From an uncultured Oscillibacter sp. (lineage in GTDB: Bacteria; Bacillota; Clostridia; Oscillospirales; Oscillospiraceae), in contig CAMXNV010000136.1 in the NCBI GenBank assembly GCA_947245315.1, positions 1-5,818 on the forward strand: DNA of 5,818 nucleotides. The letters run 5' to 3'. The translations under genes and the position numbers were made by a program. This document shows positions 1-5,652 of this stretch, one piece after another. The notes under the pieces are model-generated. The model worked only from the letters and a program-made list of their open reading frames with translations. It ran no database searches and had not been told where the DNA came from. Each line of letters opens with the position of its first letter. Position 1 is the stretch's first letter.

Positions 1-732
1 TGCGGCCAGGTGAAAATCATGGGCACCAATCTGGACGGTGTATTCACCCAATATCTGCTGGTAGACGCCAAGCGCCTCATTCCCTTCCGGGAGGACGTAG
101 AGATGCGCGTCGCCGCCCTGGTGGAACCCCTGACGGTGGGCGTTCACGACGTGCGGCGGGCGGGGCTCCGCGCCGGGGCCAGCGTCCTGATCGCCGGGGC
201 CGGGCCCATCGGGCTGATCCTCGCCATGACGGCCCGGTTCGCCGGAGCGGCCCAGGTCCTCCTCTCGGAGCCCAATCCCGTCCGCATCCGGCTCGCCCAG
301 GAGCTGGGCTTCCTGGCTGCCGACCCCAACCGCCCGGACTTTCAGGACCTCTGCGACGCCGTCTCCGGCGGCGCCGGATTTGACGCCGCCTTTGAGGTCA
401 CCTCTCTCCAGGCGGGGTTTGACACCTGTCTGCGGCAGCTCAAAAAAGGGGGTGTCATGATCCAGGTTGGAATGCCCCCCAAGGGAACCCATCTCTCCCT
501 TGACATCGACCGGATCATATACGGCGAGACGGAGCTCCGGGGCGTCCGGCACCACACGATGTCCGGCATGCAGACCGCAGCCAAGATCATCAACTCCGGC
601 GTGCTGAATTCCCAGCTGGAGAAGCTGGTCTCCGCCGTCTACCCGCTGGAAAAAAGCATGGACGCCTTCCTCCGGGCCCGGGACGACAAAACCGCCCTCC
701 GTGTGCTGATCGACTTCTCCGAGCCCTCCTAA
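1..732 (+). CDS. Zinc-dependent medium-chain alcohol/polyol dehydrogenase, C-terminal part (5' end outside window)
   Basis: This is a partial gene: the frame is open to base 1 (Cys-Gly-Gln, then the GTG at 10), and about 100 N-terminal residues of a roughly 340-residue family are missing. The GTG at 10 is therefore an internal Val, not a start. Numbering from that Val, VEPL with Glu39 matches the structural/zinc-proximal Glu of sorbitol and threonine dehydrogenases. GAGPIG (63-68) is the Rossmann nucleotide loop. The acidic Glu87 after the second strand suggests NAD(H) rather than NADP(H). GGVMIQVGMP (147-156) and ELRGVR (175-180) are typical late strands of the fold. The first zinc ligands (Cys, His) lie off the left edge. 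The enzyme would be cytosolic and oxidise a secondary alcohol of a sugar alcohol or similar substrate; the exact substrate cannot be read here. A DeoR-type regulator follows on the same strand, which fits a sugar or polyol catabolic locus. No convincing terminator separates them. Confidence 0.9.
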   Translation, partial: CGQVKIMGTNLDGVFTQYLLVDAKRLIPFREDVEMRVAALVEPLTVGVHDVRRAGLRAGASVLIAGAGPIGLILAMTARFAGAAQVLLSEPNPVRIRLAQELGFLAADPNRPDFQDLCDAVSGGAGFDAAFEVTSLQAGFDTCLRQLKKGGVMIQVGMPPKGTHLSLDIDRIIYGETELRGVRHHTMSGMQTAAKIINSGVLNSQLEKLVSAVYPLEKSMDAFLRARDDKTALRVLIDFSEPS

Positions 733-816
733 CCCCCGCTTCGGCGCGGCGGGAGGACAATGCCTCATAGATGTCTTTTCCTCCGCCGGAATTTTGATCG
801 TAAATGGTCCTTGCCG

Positions 817-845
817 TTGACATCCAAAACTGAACTTGATAGAAT
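817..845 (+). promoter_or_regulatory. Sigma-A-type promoter of the DeoR-family gene
   Basis: TTGACA at 817-822 and TAGAAT at 840-845 are separated by 17 bases, which is a perfect -35 box and a one-mismatch -10 box at optimal spacing. Transcription would begin near 852, 31 bases before the preferred ATG at 883. The promoter lies in a locally AT-rich stretch between two GC-rich genes. It would let the regulator be expressed independently of the dehydrogenase upstream. Confidence 0.75.
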
Positions 846-882
846 AGTAAAAACTTTTATGGAAAAGGTGGATATATCATAC

Positions 883-1665
883 ATGAGAATTGAAAGATTA
901 CGGCTTTTGGAGCAGTATATCCAAGAAAAAGGCAGTGCGACCATTGCGGATATTTCCGAAAACTTTCACATCTCCACCAACACCACCCGCCGGGATATCG
1001 CCATCTTAATCGGCAAGGGCGGCTTCAAAAAAGTTTACGGCGGCATCGCGGTGGAGGAATTCACGGCGGCTCCCTATACCCAGCGGAAGTCCGTGCACCT
1101 CCAGGAGAAGCAGTCCATCGGAGAATTGGCGGCCACGCTGGTGGAGGACAACACGGTGATCTTCCTGGACTCCGGCTCCACCACCCTGCACATTCTGGAA
1201 AGCCTGACCCTCAAGCAGAACATCACGGTCATCACCTACAGCCTCTCCGTTCTCTGCGAGGCGGCCAAATACCCCTCCCTGAACATCATCGGCCTGGGGG
1301 GCTTCTTCAACCACAGCACCCAGTCCTTCTCCGGGCGCACGGTCATCGACGAGCTCTCTCAGCTCAACATTCACACCATCTTCATGTCCGCCACCTGCGT
1401 CTCCATCCTCCACGGGCTGAGCAACTACTCCTTCCAGGAGGCGGAGGTCAAGCAGAGCGTCACCAACAGCTGTTCCCGGGTAATCCTGATGGCGGACCAC
1501 AGCAAATTCGGCCTGGTGGGTGTCCGCTCCTTCTTCCCCTTCGAGCGGCTCAGCGGCATTGTCACCGACAAATGCCCCCCCGATGAGTTCCTGCCCGCAA
1601 TTCGAGAGAACCATATCCGCCTGCTCTACCCCGGCTGTCCCATGGAGACGGAGGACGCCGAATAA
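883..1665 (+). CDS. DeoR-family transcriptional repressor (sugar-phosphate responsive type)
   Basis: 260 residues, the usual DeoR length. The N-terminal winged helix-turn-helix covers about residues 1-56 and includes the recognition segment STNTTRRD (31-38) and the wing KVYGGI (50-55). The C-terminal ISOCOT-like effector domain shows DSGST (96-100), GG...SFSG (139-151), EAEVK (186-190) and ADHSKFG (204-210), all standard landmarks. Family members bind operators as oligomers and are usually released by a phosphorylated sugar. The frame is open back to an ATG at 760, but the ATG at 883 is preferred. The promoter at 817-845 would put the transcript start near 852. AAAAGGTGG (863-871) sits 11 bases before 883, and the protein then begins MRIERL as DeoR proteins typically do. 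An ATG at 859 (MEKVDISY...) is the only real alternative. The first 25 or so codons are AT-rich compared with the rest. It probably controls the neighbouring dehydrogenase locus and perhaps itself; this is inferred from position only. Confidence 0.93.
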   Translation: MRIERLRLLEQYIQEKGSATIADISENFHISTNTTRRDIAILIGKGGFKKVYGGIAVEEFTAAPYTQRKSVHLQEKQSIGELAATLVEDNTVIFLDSGSTTLHILESLTLKQNITVITYSLSVLCEAAKYPSLNIIGLGGFFNHSTQSFSGRTVIDELSQLNIHTIFMSATCVSILHGLSNYSFQEAEVKQSVTNSCSRVILMADHSKFGLVGVRSFFPFERLSGIVTDKCPPDEFLPAIRENHIRLLYPGCPMETEDAE

Positions 1666-1680
1666 CCTTCTCGCAAACAA

Positions 1681-1745
1681 AAACGGTCCCGCCCAGTCTG
1701 GACAAGTGAGAGACTTGCCGGACGGGCGGGGCCGTTTATTTTTTT
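1681..1745. terminator. Long, probably bidirectional Rho-independent terminator
   Basis: The outer stem pairs 1681-1694 with 1724-1737 (14 pairs, one U-G). It continues inward as 1696-1701 with 1718-1723 and 1703-1707 with 1713-1717, with A1702 bulged and a GAGAG loop at 1708-1712. On the + strand it runs into TTTATTTTTTT (1735-1745). On the - strand the same stem ends in a T-run, GTTTTTGTTTG (reverse of about 1675-1685). It starts 15 bases after the DeoR stop and 80 bases past the radical SAM stop, so it can serve both convergent genes. Confidence 0.9.
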
Positions 1746-1824
1746 GGGTATTAGACCATGGAGCACTTATTGGGTCTCGCTTTCAAGAAGCGGCAGGTTT
1801 TCTGAAAAACAGAGTCTGCTCCCC

Positions 1825-2760
1825 TCACAAATGCGGCAGCGCCCTCCGATACCGCCTCAAAGCCTCCTCGCTGCCGGTCCGGCACGCCTCCTCCAGCTCT
1901 CCCAGCATCCGCTCCCGGTCCTCCGGCAGCGTACCCTGCACCCAGACGGCGTTGGAGGCCCCCAGCGTGGCGAAGCCCACCGGAATCTCCAAGCCCCGCA
2001 GCAGCTCCCGGAGCTCCTGCAGCTTCTCCAGCTCCCCCTCCTCCTCCCAGCGGCCCGCCTGAATCTCCTGGTACAGCCGGGATTCCGGGTAGACCGTCAG
2101 CATGGAGGACCCGATGAACCTGGGGTGCGTTTGGTTGAAGATGGCGGCGCTCTTCCGGGCCCCCTCCGCGCCCTTTCCCTTTCCAGAAATACCGGCGAGG
2201 TACATGAAGTTATACCCGATGCCCGCCCGGTCCAGCCTGTGGACCTGCTCCGTGATGTCCTCGGGGGCATAGCCCTTCTCCATAAAGGCCAGGGCCTCCC
2301 CGTCTCCCGTCTCCACGCCGATGGAGAGCCCGTCAAAGCCCAGCGCCCGCAGGGTCCGGAGCTGGGCGTCTGTCTTCCCGCCTATGTCCGTCACCCGGGA
2401 GAAGCAGCCGATGCTCTTGCAGGTGGGCAGGTACTCCCGGATGCTCCGGGCGATCTTCTCCAGGCGGTCCGCGTGGATGGCAAAGGGATTCGCCCCCACC
2501 AGAAACACCCGCCGGGGCCCCGACGGCGCGGGAAGCCCCTGCAACTGCGCGGACAGGCGGGTCAGGGGATCGCAGATTCGCTGTTGGACCTCCCGCAGAT
2601 CCGCCTCCACGTCCTCCAGGGGCGAGAGCCGGTAGCGAAAGGGCAGCTCGCTGTAGAGCGTGCAGAACTTGCATTTGTGATAGGTGCAGCCCGCCGCCAC
2701 CTCCAGCAGCAAGGACTCCGCCTCATAGGGCGGCCGCCAAATCGTGCCTGTGTAGTGCAT
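1825..2760 (-). CDS. Radical SAM protein, Elp3/HemN-like, with CX4CX2C cluster motif
   Basis: 311 residues and cytosolic. The iron-sulphur motif is GCTYHKCKFC, with Cys25, Cys30 and Cys33, so the spacing is CX4CX2C rather than the canonical CX3CX2C. It is preceded by LLLEVAAGC, the usual first strand of COG1032/Elp3-like radical SAM barrels. FLVGANPF (86-93) occupies the place of the SAM-contacting GGE-type strand. LSIGVETGDGEAL (145-157) with MEKGY (160-164) matches the Elp3/HemN 'iGvEsg...l..m.KG' block, and AGIGYNFMYLAGISG (179-193) continues it. The C-terminal 70 residues are helical and charged. No B12-binding, SPASM or second Fe-S domain is visible. The ATG at 2760 has AAAGGAG (2775-2769) 8 bases upstream. 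Substrate and reaction are unknown to me, and HemN-type coproporphyrinogen chemistry should not be assumed. It is transcribed away from the HxlR-family gene across a 327-base gap. It may be regulated by that protein, but this is inference. Confidence 0.9.
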   Translation of the reverse strand: MHYTGTIWRPPYEAESLLLEVAAGCTYHKCKFCTLYSELPFRYRLSPLEDVEADLREVQQRICDPLTRLSAQLQGLPAPSGPRRVFLVGANPFAIHADRLEKIARSIREYLPTCKSIGCFSRVTDIGGKTDAQLRTLRALGFDGLSIGVETGDGEALAFMEKGYAPEDITEQVHRLDRAGIGYNFMYLAGISGKGKGAEGARKSAAIFNQTHPRFIGSSMLTVYPESRLYQEIQAGRWEEEGELEKLQELRELLRGLEIPVGFATLGASNAVWVQGTLPEDRERMLGELEEACRTGSEEALRRYRRALPHL

Positions 2761-2789
2761 GAAAACACTCCTTTCCGTTTGTCGGCACT

Positions 2790-2818
2790 ATGGTAACGCC
2801 CTTGCTCCCCGATTACAA
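2790..2818 (-). promoter_or_regulatory. Possible promoter of the radical SAM gene
   Basis: Read on the minus strand, TTGTAA (2818-2813) and TACCAT (2795-2790) are 17 bases apart and each matches four of six consensus bases. The predicted start near 2783 would leave a leader of about 23 bases containing the AAAGGAG site. It is a plausible but weak match, and other AT-rich hexamers nearby could serve instead. Confidence 0.35.
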
Positions 2819-2839
2819 GTACTGTCTTTTTTAGAGGAT

Positions 2840-2864
2840 AGTATGCTTTCTAATACTTAGTATT
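2840..2864. promoter_or_regulatory. Operator-like AGTAT/ATACT dyad cluster
   Basis: AATACT (2852-2857) and AGTATT (2859-2864) form a perfect 6-bp inverted repeat around a single T. A further AGTAT lies at 2840-2844, and an AGTACT palindrome lies at 2818-2823. YodB-type members of the HxlR family bind dyads built of TACT/AGTA half-sites, and an HxlR gene lies divergently at 3088. The site lies upstream of the radical SAM gene, on the gene-proximal side of the mobile palindrome. Binding by that protein is an inference. Confidence 0.4.
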
Positions 2865-2871
2865 CATTTTA

Positions 2872-3023
2872 GGGAGTGTCCCATTCTAAGATTTTATCAT
2901 GTAGGGGCGGACCTATGTGTCCGCCCTTCTACAGGGAATTCTAAGGTCCCATAAGAAGGGCGGACACGCAGGTCCGCCCCTACAGCCCTTCCCCTTATAA
3001 AATGCGCGATCGGACACTCCCCC
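2872..3023. mobile_element. MITE-like palindromic element with short terminal inverted repeats
   Basis: The ends are inverted copies: GGGAGTGTCC at 2872-2881 and its complement GGACACTCCC at 3012-3021, followed by two extra C. Inside, ATTTTAT (2891-2897) pairs with ATAAAAT (2997-3003). A 30-base arm at 2901-2930 then pairs with 2954-2983, with one mismatch and one G-U. TA flanks both ends (2870-2871, 3024-3025), as expected for Tc1/IS630-type insertion. Alternatively, the direct repeat ATTTTA (2866-2871 and 3026-3031) is the target duplication, with the right end at 3025. There is no coding capacity, so any movement would need a transposase supplied elsewhere. It is a non-autonomous repeat or REP-like palindrome; the exact class and boundaries are uncertain by a few bases. 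Confidence 0.7.
2901..2983. repeat. 30-bp inverted repeat, each arm itself a small hairpin
   Basis: Arm 2901-2930 (starting GTAGGGGCGGACC) is inverted at 2954-2983 around a 23-base spacer. Each arm also contains GGGCGGAC and GTCCGCCC separated by 6 bases (2905-2912 with 2919-2926; 2958-2965 with 2972-2979). The region can therefore form one long hairpin or two tandem 8-bp hairpins. It is the core of the MITE-like element. Confidence 0.9.
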
Positions 3024-3038
3024 TAATTTTAAGATGCC

Positions 3039-3067
3039 TTGCTTTTTAAAGGCACCCCAGCTATACT
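3039..3067 (+). promoter_or_regulatory. Possible promoter of the HxlR-family gene
   Basis: TATACT (3062-3067) is a one-mismatch -10 box. TTGCTT (3039-3044), 17 bases upstream, is a weak -35 box with three of six matches. The predicted start near 3074 would leave a very short leader that begins at the ribosome binding site. The promoter lies wholly between the palindrome and the gene, so it would survive or postdate the insertion. Confidence 0.4.
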
Positions 3068-3084
3068 GATCCCAAGGAGGGATC
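3068..3084 (+). promoter_or_regulatory. Dyad enclosing the HxlR ribosome binding site
   Basis: GATCCC (3068-3073) and GGGATC (3079-3084) form a perfect 6-bp inverted repeat with loop AAGGA. The Shine-Dalgarno AAGGAGG (3074-3080) occupies the loop and the start of the right arm, 7 bases before the ATG at 3088. It could be a DNA operator for autoregulation overlapping the start of transcription, or an RNA hairpin tuning translation. The dyad is clear; its role is not. Confidence 0.5.
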
Positions 3085-3087
3085 ACC

Positions 3088-3477
3088 ATGGCGGAAAACA
3101 AATTCCAGACGGAGGAGGCGCTGGCCCGCTGCGTCCCCATGAGCAAGCTCCAGGCCGTCCTGAGCGGGAAGTGGAAAATTCTCATCCTGTGGTACGTGGC
3201 CTTCTACAAGGTCCAGCGCTTCGGGCAGCTGCTCCGCCGCCTGGATGGCATCACCCAGTCCACCCTGACCAAGCAGCTCCGGGAGCTGGAGCGGGACGGC
3301 TTTCTGCACCGGGAGATTTACAGGGAGATTCCGCCCAAGGTGGAGTACAGCCTCACCGAGCTGGGGCGGAGCTTCGTCCCGGTGCTGAACCAGATGCTCT
3401 CCTGGAGCGAGGAGCGGCTCTGCCCGCCGGACTATGTAAACCCCTACAGGGGACAGTGCCCGGAGGGAGAACCGTAA
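3088..3477 (+). CDS. HxlR-family winged-helix transcriptional regulator
   Basis: 129 residues, within the normal 100-130 range. The family pattern is complete: Cys15, then GKWK (27-30), RF (44-45), the recognition helix region ITQSTLTKQLRELERDGFL (55-73), and the wing with PPKVEYSLTELG (82-93). A dimerisation helix ends at about W106. These proteins are small cytosolic dimers that often sense quinones, aldehydes or oxidants through an N-terminal Cys and commonly control a divergent gene. Cys15 occupies the area of the YodB-type sensing Cys, and Cys112 and Cys124 lie in an unusual Pro/Cys-rich tail; thiol sensing is therefore possible but unproven. The ATG at 3088 has an AAGGAGG 7 bases upstream. 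The next Met (residue 18) would lose the conserved Cys. The divergent radical SAM gene is the nearest candidate target. A terminator follows 21 bases after the stop, so the gene is monocistronic. Confidence 0.93.
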   Translation: MAENKFQTEEALARCVPMSKLQAVLSGKWKILILWYVAFYKVQRFGQLLRRLDGITQSTLTKQLRELERDGFLHREIYREIPPKVEYSLTELGRSFVPVLNQMLSWSEERLCPPDYVNPYRGQCPEGEP

Positions 3478-3498
3478 AGGACAGCCCCTGAACGTCAG

Positions 3499-3529
3499 AA
3501 GGCCCGCCGGCTGAGCCGGCGGGCCTTTT
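3499..3529 (+). terminator. Rho-independent terminator after the HxlR-family gene
   Basis: A perfect 13-bp GC-rich stem (3499-3511 with 3515-3527) has a TGA loop and ends in TTTT (3526-3529). It lies in the convergent gap between the HxlR gene and the permease operon. On the minus strand the stem is preceded by A's but not followed by a good T-run, so it would end the permease transcript only weakly. Confidence 0.88.
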
Positions 3530-3581
3530 CTCCGCAGGTGGGGGACGGCTTTCCGCCGCCCCTCGTTCCTCTTTTTTCGGT

Positions 3582-4571
3582 TTACCGATCCTCTCGGAAA
3601 TAGGCGAGCCCCAAACTGGCGGGGGGCTGCTTCTCCTTGTTGTTGCGCATGCTGGAGACAATCAGCACCACCACCGTCACCACGTAGGGCAGAATCTTAT
3701 AGAGCTGGGTGGGAATGAAAGGCAGCATCAGCCGCAGGTACAGGATCATCAGCGCCCCGAAGAGCACGGAGCCCCAGATGGCGGACAGGGGCCGCCACAG
3801 GCAGAAGATCACCAGCGCCACCGCCAGCCAGCCCACGCCGCTGAGGCCCTCGTGGTTCCACACGCAGCCCGCGATGGTCATGATGTACACCATGCCCCCC
3901 ACGGCGGAGATTCCGCCGCCGATGACGGTGGCCAGGTACTTGTACCGGCCCACGTTGATGCCCGCCGCGTCCGCCGTGGCCGGGGACTCCCCCACGGAGC
4001 GGAGGTACAGGCCCGTCCGGGTCCGGTTCAAAAACAGGAACATCCCGGCGGCCAGCAGCAGGCCCAGGTAGAAGAAGACGCTGTTCCCAAAGAGGATGCC
4101 CCCCACCACGGGAATCTTTTGCAGGGCGCTGGGGAAGGGGGAGCTCTGGAAAAAGCCCTTCAGATGGTTGCCGATGGCGATGTAGCCGTTCTCCCGGACC
4201 CGCATGTACTCGCCGATGAACTGGCCCACGCCGGTGCCGAAGATGGAGAGGGCCAGGCCCGTCACGTTCTGGTTGGCCCGGAGGGTGATGGTGAGGAAGC
4301 TGAAAATCAGGGAAGCCAGAATCCCCGCCAGGAAGGCGCACAGGATGCCCACGGCCACAGCCGCCACGCCGCTGGCCCCGCCGGCCTTCTCGTAGTAGAA
4401 CACGCCGCCCAGGCCCAGGGCGCCGCCCATGAACATAATGCCCTCCACGCCCAAGTTCAGGTTGCCGGACTTCTCCGTCAGAATCTCCCCCAGGGTGCCG
4501 AAGAGCAACGGCGTGCCGTAGGTGATGGCCGCGACGATCAGGGCGATAAAGAGGCTCATAAAGTTACTCAT
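3582..4571 (-). CDS. nupQ: ABC transporter permease, nucleoside (BMP/NupQ-YufQ) type
   Basis: 329 residues and an integral inner-membrane protein of the BPD_transp_2 family. GTPLLFGTLGEILTEKSGNL (19-38) followed by NLGVEG (39-44) is the signature start of the smaller permease of NupNOPQ/YufNOPQ and related BmpDEFG systems. About eight to nine hydrophobic segments are visible (roughly 6-26, 45-60, 68-95, 106-122, 165-182, 212-235, 245-262, 265-285, 295-308). The cytoplasmic coupling loop is GESPATADAAGINVGRYK (194-211). In characterised relatives the partner lipoprotein delivers nucleosides such as guanosine; substrate identity here is inferred from family only. The ATG at 4571 has AAGGAGG (4584-4578) 6 bases upstream, inside the last codons of permease 1. 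The two genes overlap by 8 bases (ATGAGTAA), which implies translational coupling. It is the last gene of the operon. Confidence 0.92.
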   Translation of the reverse strand: MSNFMSLFIALIVAAITYGTPLLFGTLGEILTEKSGNLNLGVEGIMFMGGALGLGGVFYYEKAGGASGVAAVAVGILCAFLAGILASLIFSFLTITLRANQNVTGLALSIFGTGVGQFIGEYMRVRENGYIAIGNHLKGFFQSSPFPSALQKIPVVGGILFGNSVFFYLGLLLAAGMFLFLNRTRTGLYLRSVGESPATADAAGINVGRYKYLATVIGGGISAVGGMVYIMTIAGCVWNHEGLSGVGWLAVALVIFCLWRPLSAIWGSVLFGALMILYLRLMLPFIPTQLYKILPYVVTVVVLIVSSMRNNKEKQPPASLGLAYFREDR

Positions 4572-5652
4572 GCCGCGCCTCCTTCTTTTTCCGGAAAATC
4601 AGCTGGTAGTTGATGAAGAACTCGCAGCCCAGCATGCAGAACAGCAGGATGCCGGTGATGATGTCCGAGATGGAGGTGGGCACCGCCATCCGGGTCTGGA
4701 GGGTCTCCGCCCCCTTGCTCAGCACCGCCAGCAGCATGGAGATGCCCACCATGGCAAAGGCGTTCAGCTGGCTCAGCCAGGCCACGGTGATGGAGGTGAA
4801 GCCCACCCCGCCGGCCACGCCGTCGTACAGGGTATTGTTGGCCCCGGAGGCCACGATGAAGCCCACGATGCCGCTGATGGCCCCGGAGAGGAACATGGTC
4901 CGCATCATCACCCGGCCCACGTTCATCCCGGCGTACCGGGCCGTGTTGACGCTGTCCCCTATGACCGCGATTTCATAGCCGTGTTTTGTGTAGTTCATGT
5001 AGACGTGCATAAAGACCACCAGGACCAGCACGATGATCCAGCCGCAGTGGACCCCCAGCACCCGGGGGAGGCAGGCGGCGGAGTCAAACTGGGGGATGAT
5101 CTGGGAGCCCTTCCGGCCCTCCCAGGGTCCCCCCTGGAGCCAGCGGACCACGCCGATGATGATGTAGTTCATCATCAGGGTGAACAGGGTCTCGTTGGTG
5201 TTCCACTTGGCCTTGAAAAAGGCGGGAATCAGGGCCCAGAGGCCCCCGGCCAACGCGCCGGCGAGGCCCATCACCGTCAGCAGCACGGGGGCGGGCATCC
5301 GGTCCGCCCAGAAGAGGGCGAAGTAGCTGGCGGCGATGGCCCCGGCGGTGATCTGGCCCTCGGCGCCGATGTTCCAGAAGCGCATCTTGAAGCAGGGCGC
5401 GATGGCCAGGGCGCAGCCCAGCAGGGGCACGGCGATCTTCACCGTCTGCCGGACGGCGCTCTTCTTCCCCAGGGCCCCGGAGACCATGGTGCCGTAGGCC
5501 GTGACGGGGTTGGCCCCCACCGCGCCCATCACCAGCGCCCCCAGCGCCAGGGCGAACAGGACGGCCCCGGCCCGGATGCACCAGACCTTCCAGCCCTCCA
5601 TGCCCTCCCGCTTGGCCAGGCGGATGAAGGGGGTCTTTTTCTCGTGGCTCAT
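4564..5652 (-). CDS. nupP: ABC transporter permease, nucleoside (BMP/NupP-YufP) type
   Basis: 362 residues: the larger permease of the same importer, which would pair with the gene downstream to form the membrane channel. A short basic cytosolic N-terminus (1-22) precedes the first membrane segment (about 24-46). FWNIGAEGQITAGA (92-105) is the family hallmark. Also typical are TNETLFTLMMNYI (152-164) and the coupling loop GDSVNTARYAGMNVGR (232-247). Hydrophobic segments continue to about 345, and the C-terminus is basic (RKKKEARHE). The ATG at 5652 has AGGAGG (5665-5660) 7 bases upstream and overlaps the ATPase stop as ATGA. Nothing appears truncated or odd. Sugar importers of the CUT2 class share this fold, but the NIGAEGQ form favours the BMP nucleoside group. 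Confidence 0.92.
   Translation of the reverse strand: MSHEKKTPFIRLAKREGMEGWKVWCIRAGAVLFALALGALVMGAVGANPVTAYGTMVSGALGKKSAVRQTVKIAVPLLGCALAIAPCFKMRFWNIGAEGQITAGAIAASYFALFWADRMPAPVLLTVMGLAGALAGGLWALIPAFFKAKWNTNETLFTLMMNYIIIGVVRWLQGGPWEGRKGSQIIPQFDSAACLPRVLGVHCGWIIVLVLVVFMHVYMNYTKHGYEIAVIGDSVNTARYAGMNVGRVMMRTMFLSGAISGIVGFIVASGANNTLYDGVAGGVGFTSITVAWLSQLNAFAMVGISMLLAVLSKGAETLQTRMAVPTSISDIITGILLFCMLGCEFFINYQLIFRKKKEARHE

Larger units (their letters stand above)
2761..3087. other. Divergent intergenic region between radical SAM and HxlR genes
   Basis: These 327 bases hold no credible gene. From left to right they contain the radical SAM ribosome binding site (2769-2775), a tentative minus-strand promoter (2790-2818), an AT-rich segment with an AATACT-T-AGTATT dyad (2852-2864), a MITE-like palindrome (2872-3023), a tentative HxlR promoter (3039-3067), and a GATCCC/GGGATC dyad enclosing the HxlR ribosome binding site (3068-3084). 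Both short flanks are AT-rich, while the palindrome arms are GC-rich. Confidence 0.85.

Noticed and set aside
735..753. Stem CCCGC/GCGGG after the dehydrogenase as a terminator
   Set aside because: It has only five pairs with a 9-base loop and is not followed by a T-run.
1006..1680. 224-codon open frame on the - strand opposite the DeoR gene
   Set aside because: It is antisense to all the conserved DeoR motifs, is compositionally a shadow, and starts inside the terminator hairpin.
1793..1819. GTTTT-CTGA-AAAAC hairpin just past the radical SAM stop
   Set aside because: It is a short AT-only stem with an interrupted extension and no T-run on the minus strand; the large hairpin beyond it is a far better terminator.
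1744..2796. 350-codon open frame on the + strand opposite the radical SAM gene
   Set aside because: It is the mirror of a GC-rich gene with intact family motifs. Its product is Pro/Leu/Gln/Arg-rich and matches no family I know, and it begins in the terminator region.
2905..2979. Repeated 8-mers as a possible CRISPR array
   Set aside because: The repeats are too short, arranged as inverted pairs, and lack regular spacers; a nested palindrome explains them.
2913..3185. 90-codon open frame on the - strand across the palindrome and the HxlR start
   Set aside because: It runs through a non-coding repeat and antisense to the HxlR N-terminus; no family features are present.
3541..3577. Second terminator from the GGGG-A-CGGC / GCCGCCCC hairpin plus TTTTTT
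   Set aside because: The stem is bulged and the T-run begins 9 bases after it. The perfect terminator at 3499-3529 already accounts for the HxlR gene end, and on the minus strand there is no T-run.
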